Assembly: GCF_044891285.1 (NCBI RefSeq)
Contig: NZ_JAUIYO010000001.1
Location: 434,001-498,000 of the forward strand
Source of the DNA: Pseudobacillus lumedeiriae
GTDB lineage: Bacteria > Bacillota > Bacilli > Bacillales > Domibacillaceae
Length of the DNA: 64,000 nucleotides
Direction: 5' to 3'
Shown here: positions 58,837 to 64,000 of the stretch, piece by piece
Position numbering within the stretch: position 1 is the stretch's first letter
How the letters are laid out: the number at the start of each line of letters is the position of its first letter
Notes under the pieces: model-generated
Database searches by the model: none
Told to the model about the DNA's origin: nothing
What the model saw: only the letters and a program-made list of their open reading frames with translations
Translations under genes and position numbers: made by a program

Positions 58837-61251
58837 TTAACTTCTTAATTCTGCGCCTGCTTTTTCTTTCAATGCCTCTAATACGCCGTTATGCACTTGA
58901 ACGACTTCTTCGTCCGTTAATGTCCTTTCTGGATCAAAGTATTTGAGAGAGAAGGCAATGGATTTTTTGCCTGCTTCAATATGTTCTCCTTCATACAGAT
59001 CAAAGACGCGCGCATCTTTCAGCAGCTGGCCGCCGGCTTCTTTAATAATGGCCTGTAAATTACCTGCTTCCACGCTTGAATCTACAACGAGAGCAATGTC
59101 ACGTGTAATGGATGGGAAGCGCGGAATTGGTTCGTAAACGACCGCTTCTGTTTCAGCTGTAAATAATGGGCTTAGTTTTAGTTCAAAAACGTATGTTTCT
59201 TTTATATCTAGATCTTTAGCTTGCTGCGGATGCACCTGTCCAACGAAACCGATCTCTTTTCCGTCGAGTTCAACAGCCGCGGTACGTCCCGGATGCATAC
59301 CAGAGACCTCTGCCTTTTTAAATACAATGCGCTCTAAAAGACCAAGTTTAGCAAGAAGTCCTTCTAGGATACCTTTGGCAACGAAGAAATCAACAGCTTT
59401 CTTTTCACCCTGCCATGGATTCTCTTCCCATAGTCCCGTGATCGCGCCTGCTAGATGTTCTTCTTCTGCCGGCAGTTCCGCACCTGCTTCCCTTAAAAAG
59501 ACGCTGCCAATTTCATACAAGGCAAGTGAGTCGATTTGACGAGCATTGTTGTAAGCAACGGTTTCCAGCAGCTGAGGTACGATGCTCAATCGTAAATAAG
59601 CACGCTCTTCACTCATCGGCATCGCAAGTTTAATTAATTCACGGTTTTCTAAAGCATATTCTTTCGCCTTTTTCTCACTCGTTAAAGAATAAGTGATCGC
59701 TTGATATAAACCTGCTCCTTCTAAAAAGCGGCGAACAGCGCGGCGTTTTTCTTGGTAGTCAGTCAAACCGCCAGGATATGCTGCACCTGTTGGAACCGTT
59801 GTCGGTAAATGGTCATAGCCGTATAGCCGAGCCACTTCCTCAACCAGATCTTCTGGAATTGTAATATCACCGCGGCGAGTCGGCACAGTAACAATGAAGG
59901 ACTCGTTATCTATTGCTACTTCAAATTTTAAACGGCGGAAAATATCTTCTACTTCTGCTGTTTGCAAATTCGTTCCAAGTACACGGTTTAGTTTCTCAAG
60001 TGTCACCGAAACAGTTTTCGGTTCAAGATTGATTTCACCGGCAGCGACACTTCCAGCCAGCACTTCTCCACCGGCATATTGTCCGATTAATTGGACAGCC
60101 CGGTCAGCCGCTGCCTGCAGGCGGTTCGGATCGACACCTTTTTCAAAGCGGGCGCTTGCTTCTGAACGAAGACCATGATCTTTAGATGCTTGGCGGACAC
60201 GCTGACCGTTAAAATAAGCAGACTCAATCAAGATCGTTGTCGTATCGGCTTCTACTTCAGAATTAGCACCGCCCATAACGCCTGCCAGCGCTACAGGTTC
60301 TGCTCCATTTGTAATGACTAGGTGCTCGGATGACAACGTCCGTTCTGCATTATCGAGTGTCACCATTTTTTCACCATCACGAGCGCGGCGGACAACAATT
60401 TCTTTAGAACCTAACCGGTCATAATCAAACGCATGGAGCGGCTGGCCATATTCAAGCAAAATATAGTTCGTAATATCAACGACATTATTGTGCGGACGAA
60501 TTCCTTCCGCCATGAGGCGCGTCTGCATCCAAAGCGGAGATGGGCCGATTTTGACATTTTTCACGACTCGCGCTATGTATAGTGGATTGTCCTCTTTCGC
60601 TTCAATATTCACTTTAATCCAGTCTTCAGCCTGCTCAGCCGCTTCATTCACTTCAATAGCAGGAAGCAGCACGTCCTGGCCAAGAATGGCAGCTACTTCA
60701 TAAGCAACACCAATCATGCTCAAGCAGTCTGACCGGTTCGGTGTGAGGCCAAGCTCAAGTACTTCGTCATCTAGATTCAGCTGTAACAGCGCATCCTCCC
60801 CAGGCGTCACATCGTTTGGAAAAACGAAAATGCCTTCTGAATATTCTTTAGCGACAAGCTTGCTCTCAATGCCGAGTTCTTGCAGGGAACAAATCATGCC
60901 GTGTGATGCTTCACCGCGCAGTTTCGCTTTTTTTATTTTAAAGTTCCCCGGAAGAACGGCCCCTACTTTCGCCACTGCTACTTTTTGTCCCTTATCTACA
61001 TTCGATGCACCGCAAACAATTTGCACTGGCTCGCCTTCTCCGATGTCTACTTGACAAACATTTAATTTGTCCGCATTCGGATGCTGCTCTTTTTCGAGAA
61101 CATGGCCGACGACGACCCCTTTAATCCCTTCGCCGAGCACTTCGACTCCTTCTACTTCAATCCCGCTGCGGGTAATTTTCTCCGCCAGTTCTTTTGCCGG
61201 CATCCCGCCTAAATCAACGTATTCGCTCAGCCATTTATATGAAACAAACAT
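58837..61251 (-). CDS. pheT: Phenylalanine--tRNA ligase beta subunit
   Basis: An 804-residue subunit of the (alpha-beta)2 PheRS. An EMAP/tRNA-binding domain (GVVVGHVLEKEQHPNADKLN, near residue 45) is followed by B3/B4 editing domain (GLTPNRSDCLSMIGVAYEVA, near 153; GGANSEVEADTTTILIESAY), B5 (ITIPEDLVEEVARLYGYDHL, near 455) and the C-terminal ferredoxin-fold anticodon-binding domain (FPSITRDIALVVDSSVEAGN, near 710). Length is that of the family. It lies 18 nt after pheS and shares its T-box control. Confidence 0.98.
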   Translation of the reverse strand: MFVSYKWLSEYVDLGGMPAKELAEKITRSGIEVEGVEVLGEGIKGVVVGHVLEKEQHPNADKLNVCQVDIGEGEPVQIVCGASNVDKGQKVAVAKVGAVLPGNFKIKKAKLRGEASHGMICSLQELGIESKLVAKEYSEGIFVFPNDVTPGEDALLQLNLDDEVLELGLTPNRSDCLSMIGVAYEVAAILGQDVLLPAIEVNEAAEQAEDWIKVNIEAKEDNPLYIARVVKNVKIGPSPLWMQTRLMAEGIRPHNNVVDITNYILLEYGQPLHAFDYDRLGSKEIVVRRARDGEKMVTLDNAERTLSSEHLVITNGAEPVALAGVMGGANSEVEADTTTILIESAYFNGQRVRQASKDHGLRSEASARFEKGVDPNRLQAAADRAVQLIGQYAGGEVLAGSVAAGEINLEPKTVSVTLEKLNRVLGTNLQTAEVEDIFRRLKFEVAIDNESFIVTVPTRRGDITIPEDLVEEVARLYGYDHLPTTVPTGAAYPGGLTDYQEKRRAVRRFLEGAGLYQAITYSLTSEKKAKEYALENRELIKLAMPMSEERAYLRLSIVPQLLETVAYNNARQIDSLALYEIGSVFLREAGAELPAEEEHLAGAITGLWEENPWQGEKKAVDFFVAKGILEGLLAKLGLLERIVFKKAEVSGMHPGRTAAVELDGKEIGFVGQVHPQQAKDLDIKETYVFELKLSPLFTAETEAVVYEPIPRFPSITRDIALVVDSSVEAGNLQAIIKEAGGQLLKDARVFDLYEGEHIEAGKKSIAFSLKYFDPERTLTDEEVVQVHNGVLEALKEKAGAELRS

Positions 61252-61269
61252 TGTTTGAACCTCCTTTAA

Positions 61270-62304
61270 TTATTCATGTTCTGCAAATTGTGTTAAGAAA
61301 CGCACATCATTCGTGTAAAAATGACGGATATCATCAATGCCATATTTCAGCATCGCAATTCGGTCCGGACCCATTCCAAATGCAAAACCCGTATATTTCT
61401 TTGAATCAAAGCCAGCCATTTCTAATACGTTCGGATGCACCATACCCGCTCCTAAAATCTCGATCCAGCCAGTATGTTTACAAATCCGGCAGCCTTCCCC
61501 GCCGCACATACAGCTGACATCAACTTCAACAGATGGTTCCGTAAATGGGAAAAAGCTTGGACGGAGACGAATTTCGCGATCTTCACCGAATGTTTTCTTA
61601 GCAAACACTTCAAGCGTGCCTTTTAAATCGCCCATGCTAATGTTTTCATCAACAACAAGACCTTCAATCTGCGTAAATTGATGAGAATGCGTGGCATCGT
61701 CGTTGTCGCGGCGATACACTTTTCCTGGACAAATAATTTTCACAGGACCTTTGCCTTTATACTTTTCCATCGTACGCGCCTGCACAGGTGATGTATGTGT
61801 GCGCAGCAAAATCTCTTCTGTAATATAAAAAGAATCCTGCATATCGCGTGCTGGGTGGCCTTTAGGCAGATTCAACGCTTCAAAGTTATAATAGTCTGTT
61901 TCCACTTCCGGGCCTTCAGCAATCGAATAGCCCATGCTGATAAACAAGTCTTCAATGTCTTCTACAACTTGTGTGAGCGGGTGAGCGCTGCCGCTTTTCA
62001 CCGAACGGCCTGGCAGGGTCACATCAATTGTTTCCTTTTCCAGCTGTTCCACGATCGCTTTTTGCTCTAGCCCCGTCTGCTTCGCTTCAATTGCCGATGC
62101 AACAGCAGCACGTACTTCATTCGCAAGCGCCCCCATTTTCGGGCGTTCTTCCGCTGACAATTTCCCCATGCCTTTTAATACTTCTGTGATCGGTCCCTTT
62201 TTTCCTAAATAAGCGACACGAATGTCATTTAGCTGCTTCAAGTCTTCAGCTGCTTCGACTTTAGCGAGCGCCTCTGTTTGTAACTCTTTTAATTGCTGCT
62301 CCAT
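61270..62304 (-). CDS. pheS: Phenylalanine--tRNA ligase alpha subunit
   Basis: A 344-residue class II catalytic subunit. An N-terminal coiled coil (about 1-85) is followed by motif 2 RTHTSPVQARTMEKYKGKGP (near 170) and VYRRDNDDATHSHQFTQIEG, and motif 3 GAGMVHPNVLEMAGFD with FAFGMGPDRIAMLKYGI (near 310). I start it at the ATG 62304 with AAGGAGGAGTCAGAC upstream, giving the same length as B. subtilis PheS. It is preceded by a phenylalanine T-box and followed by pheT. Confidence 0.98.
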   Translation of the reverse strand: MEQQLKELQTEALAKVEAAEDLKQLNDIRVAYLGKKGPITEVLKGMGKLSAEERPKMGALANEVRAAVASAIEAKQTGLEQKAIVEQLEKETIDVTLPGRSVKSGSAHPLTQVVEDIEDLFISMGYSIAEGPEVETDYYNFEALNLPKGHPARDMQDSFYITEEILLRTHTSPVQARTMEKYKGKGPVKIICPGKVYRRDNDDATHSHQFTQIEGLVVDENISMGDLKGTLEVFAKKTFGEDREIRLRPSFFPFTEPSVEVDVSCMCGGEGCRICKHTGWIEILGAGMVHPNVLEMAGFDSKKYTGFAFGMGPDRIAMLKYGIDDIRHFYTNDVRFLTQFAEHE

Positions 62305-62404
62305 GTCTGACTCCTCCTTCATTTTTACAGAACAAATGCGCAGGCGCCTCCATTAGCACCAGCACGCAAAGGTTCTGCCATGCGATGATTTTTCAGTTTT
62401 TTTA

Positions 62405-62665
62405 ACCAATAAAAAAAGCCCCGTCTCCCGGAAAGGGACGAGGCTTTGGTCGCGGTACCACCCTTTTTAACATGCCAAACATGTTCACTTCATTGACGTA
62501 ACGGTTCTTCACCGGGGCATCTTTACGCAAATAGCGGTCCCGATGCCGGCTCAAGAGGTGAACTTCACTCATCATTTCGTAAAAGTGCTTCCAGTCTTTG
62601 ACACTTTCTCCCTGAAAGAAATCAAATGAGCTACTCTTCTCTGTCATTGCCTTTTCCTTTATGCA
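62405..62665 (-). ncRNA. T-box leader of pheST (specifier UUC, Phe)
   Basis: A tRNA-Phe-sensing T-box riboswitch. On the minus strand it shows AGAGAAGAGTAGC at the 5' side, the specifier region GTGAAGTTCACCTCTTGAGC with the phenylalanine codon TTC at 62560-62562, a GAACCGTTAC linker, the T-box AGGGTGGTACCGCGACC (62449-62465) and a terminator AAAGCCTCGTCCCTTTCCGG plus GAGACGGGGCTTTTTTT (62410-62447). An 81-codon frame across this RNA is not a gene. Confidence 0.97.
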
Positions 62666-62674
62666 ATTACCGTT

Positions 62675-62703
62675 ATTATAGTCAACCCTACTTAAAAATT
62701 CAA
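62675..62703 (-). promoter_or_regulatory. Sigma-A promoter of the pheST T-box transcript
   Basis: On the minus strand TTGAAT, 17-bp spacer, TATAAT. The -35 box overlaps the stop codon of the upstream methyltransferase gene. Confidence 0.78.
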
Positions 62704-63467
62704 ACGTTTTTCAAGGATTGTTTGAAATGATACAGTAAAACCCCAGCGGCAACTGCCACATTCAACGATTCACTGCGTCCATAAATAGGAATAAATACAT
62801 TGCTGTCCGTCACTGACAATAAATCTTCATCCACACCGCTTCCCTCATTGCCGACAAGAAGGGCAAACGCATCCATCACTTCTGCCTCTCGGTAGTCAGA
62901 CGCCTCCTGCAGGGATGTGCCAAAGACTGGTATTCCCTGCTCTTTCAATTGATGAATGACTTCAAGCAGCGGTCTTTGGACGATCGGCAAATGAAAATGG
63001 CTTCCCTGGGCCGACCGAAGCACTTTCGAATTGTATAGATCTGCACAGCCGCTTCCAAGAATGACCCCGTCAAGTCCAGCTGCATCTGCCGTCCGGATCA
63101 TCGTGCCGATATTGCCTGGATCCTGCACCGCGTCAATAAGCAAATATGTACGGCCTTCCAAGACCTCTGAAAACTCTTGCTTGCGGCAGATGGCAAACAC
63201 TCCCTGGCCTGCTTCTGTATCAGACAATGCTCTCGCTATTTCAGGTGTCACCATCGTCATTTCTATGTCGTCCACATTCCAATGCGGCGGCAGTTCTGCT
63301 TCCTCGGAAATGATTAATTCAACGATTTCGTCTTTATAATGTAACGCTGTTTCCACTAAATGAAAACCTTCTAACATATACTGGCCGGTTTTTTCCCGCT
63401 CTTTTTTCGTCAGCAGTTTTTTCCATTGCTTCACTTGCGGGTTTTTTACTGATTGAATAAATTTCAC
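62700..63467 (-). CDS. ysgA: SpoU-family RNA 2'-O-methyltransferase (YsgA)
   Basis: A 255-residue TrmH/SpoU knotted methyltransferase that uses S-adenosylmethionine on 23S rRNA or tRNA; the exact target is not shown by sequence. SpoU motif 1 is LLIDAVQDPGNIGTMIRTAD (near residue 118), motif 2 FALLVGNEGSGVDEDLL (near 208) and motif 3 VFIPIYGRSESLNVAVAAGV (near 230). The N-terminal part is the substrate-binding domain. GTG start at 63467 with GAGGAGCGGAAGAC upstream. It lies divergent to sspI and upstream of pheST, as in B. subtilis. Confidence 0.92.
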   Translation of the reverse strand: MKFIQSVKNPQVKQWKKLLTKKEREKTGQYMLEGFHLVETALHYKDEIVELIISEEAELPPHWNVDDIEMTMVTPEIARALSDTEAGQGVFAICRKQEFSEVLEGRTYLLIDAVQDPGNIGTMIRTADAAGLDGVILGSGCADLYNSKVLRSAQGSHFHLPIVQRPLLEVIHQLKEQGIPVFGTSLQEASDYREAEVMDAFALLVGNEGSGVDEDLLSVTDSNVFIPIYGRSESLNVAVAAGVLLYHFKQSLKNV

Positions 63468-63519
63468 GTCTTCCGCTCCTCTTTCCGTTTTCGCTGCTTC
63501 ATTATAGCTTATTTTTTCC

Positions 63520-63549
63520 GCATAATAAACGAAAGACCCGGTGAAAATA
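63520..63549 (+). promoter_or_regulatory. Sigma-F/sigma-G promoter of sspI
   Basis: GCATA, 15-bp spacer, GGTGAAAATA. This fits the forespore consensus (GywTA-N15-GGnrAnAmTw) at every stated position, 31 nt before the sspI ATG. Confidence 0.8.
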
Positions 63550-63580
63550 AAATGGATCACTGCGAAAAGGAGCGAGCCAT

Positions 63581-63787
63581 ATGAATTTCAACTTGCGTAA
63601 TGCCGTTTTAAATAACGTGTCAGGAAGTTCTCAAGAACAGCTGGAACAAACCATCGTCGATGCAATCCAGCGCAATGAAGAAAAAATGCTGCCTGGCCTT
63701 GGTGTCTTGTTTGAAGTGTTTTGGAATAACGCGGATGAGCAAGAAAAACAACACATGCTGCAAACGCTAGAAGAAGGATTGAGATAA
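63581..63787 (+). CDS. sspI: Small acid-soluble spore protein I
   Basis: A 68-residue forespore protein of the SspI family (not the alpha/beta DNA-binding SASPs). NFNLRNAVLNNVSGSSQEQL, then DAIQRNEEKMLPGLGVLFEV and FWNNADEQEKQHMLQTLEEG are typical. Its precise role in the spore is unknown. AAAAGGAGCGAGCC precedes the ATG and a forespore promoter lies upstream. It is convergent with the partial His-rich gene; a family C repeat follows. Confidence 0.96.
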   Translation: MNFNLRNAVLNNVSGSSQEQLEQTIVDAIQRNEEKMLPGLGVLFEVFWNNADEQEKQHMLQTLEEGLR

Positions 63788-63802
63788 AAAACAGGCTACA
63801 CT

Positions 63803-63857
63803 TAGCAGGAGTTTTCTCAAAATCAAGGCATTCAACTCTTATGAGACAACTCCTGCT
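63803..63857. repeat. Dispersed hairpin repeat family C, copy 2
   Basis: AGCAGGAGTTTTCTCAAAAT to CTTATGAGACAACTCCTGCT, a 55-bp palindrome with arms AGCAGGAGTTnTCTCA/TGAGACAACTCCTGCT. It matches the copy at 36791-36844. It may serve as the sspI terminator. Confidence 0.8.
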
Positions 63858-63891
63858 ATACTCTAGACTGCTCATTCCATTTAAAATAAAA

Positions 63892-63915
63892 AGCCATCCG
63901 AATACTCGGACAGCT
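63892..63915 (-). terminator. Rho-independent terminator of the His-rich partial gene
   Basis: On the minus strand AGCTGTCCGA-GTAT-TCGGATGGCT followed by TTTTTATTTT. Confidence 0.8.
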
Positions 63916-63925
63916 CTGTTCCTTT

Positions 63926-64000
63926 CTATTCATTCCATCCATCCATACGATGCCCTGAAGAATACGGATATGGCTGGTAATGCGGGTGGTGGTGGTGGTG
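63926..64000 (-). CDS. C-terminal end of a His/Tyr/Pro-rich protein (cut by window edge)
   Basis: The last 24 codons plus TAG of a gene entering from the right edge. The visible tail is HHHHHPHYQPYPYSSGHRMD then GWNE. A terminator follows. His- and Tyr-rich tails occur in Bacillus spore coat or surface proteins, but the fragment is too short to assign, and I know no standard gene at this exact position. The CAC repeat at the edge could also be part of a longer His tract. Confidence 0.6.
   Translation of the reverse strand, partial: HHHHHPHYQPYPYSSGHRMDGWNE

Noticed and set aside
62402..62647. An 81-codon open frame on the minus strand upstream of pheS
   Set aside because: It coincides with the T-box leader, including the specifier, T-box and terminator; the RNA elements explain the sequence fully.

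Overview
The window looks like the chromosome of an endospore-forming member of the Bacillaceae (Firmicutes). It carries spoIIB, spoVID, ysxE, lonB, gerM, gerE and sspI, two T-box leaders, and a gene order that follows the Bacillus subtilis minC-to-sspI segment almost gene for gene. I cannot name the species from sequence alone. Almost everything is on the minus strand. The plus-strand genes are a 63-residue membrane protein (11915), a 161-residue membrane protein (21262), yslB (40807), rnhC (57711) and sspI (63581).

Layout from low to high coordinates (minus-strand transcription runs the other way). 1-10 kb: minC (cut by the edge), mreD-mreC-mreB, radC, maf, spoIIB, comC, folC and valS with a valine T-box. 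This block covers cell shape, division-site placement, engulfment, competence, folate and tRNA charging. 11-15 kb: a nitroreductase, the 63-residue membrane protein, ysxE and spoVID (spore coat encasement). 15-21 kb: hemAXCDBL, the route from glutamyl-tRNA to uroporphyrinogen III. 22-30 kb: engB, lonA, lonB, clpX and tig (GTPase, proteases, chaperone). 30-37 kb: ysoA, a degraded locus with tRNA-Arg(TCT), then the ysnB-rdgB-rph-gerM run, racE, ysmB and gerE. 37-41 kb: sdhCAB and yslB. 41-49 kb: uvrC, trxA and the fatty-acid oxidation block lcfA-fadR-fadB-etfB-etfA, with a FadR operator visible. 49-52 kb: an accessory insert with a VanW-domain protein, a cupin and a short CstA-family transporter. 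52-64 kb: yshE plus a new 27-codon membrane ORF, mutS2, polX, cvpA, zapA, rnhC, pheST with a phenylalanine T-box, an rRNA methyltransferase, sspI and the last 24 codons of a His-rich protein.

The content is mostly core, so the unusual material lies between genes. Three families of short dispersed repeats occur here. Family A (about 120 bp, 5 copies) includes one copy inside the mreBCD operon and three clustered between clpX and tig. Family B (MITE-like palindrome, 6 copies) shows size variants. Family C (about 55 bp hairpin) has 2 copies. Compared with B. subtilis, the ilv-leu operon is missing between ysoA and ysnB, where there is instead a tRNA gene, a decayed second tRNA 3' end with its terminator, and a fragment of a DUF3298-type gene. 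lysC is missing between yslB and uvrC. comC has an upstream leader ORF with a strong ribosome-binding site that overlaps its start codon (ATGA), which suggests translational coupling. I see no CRISPR array, prophage, transposase gene or defence island.
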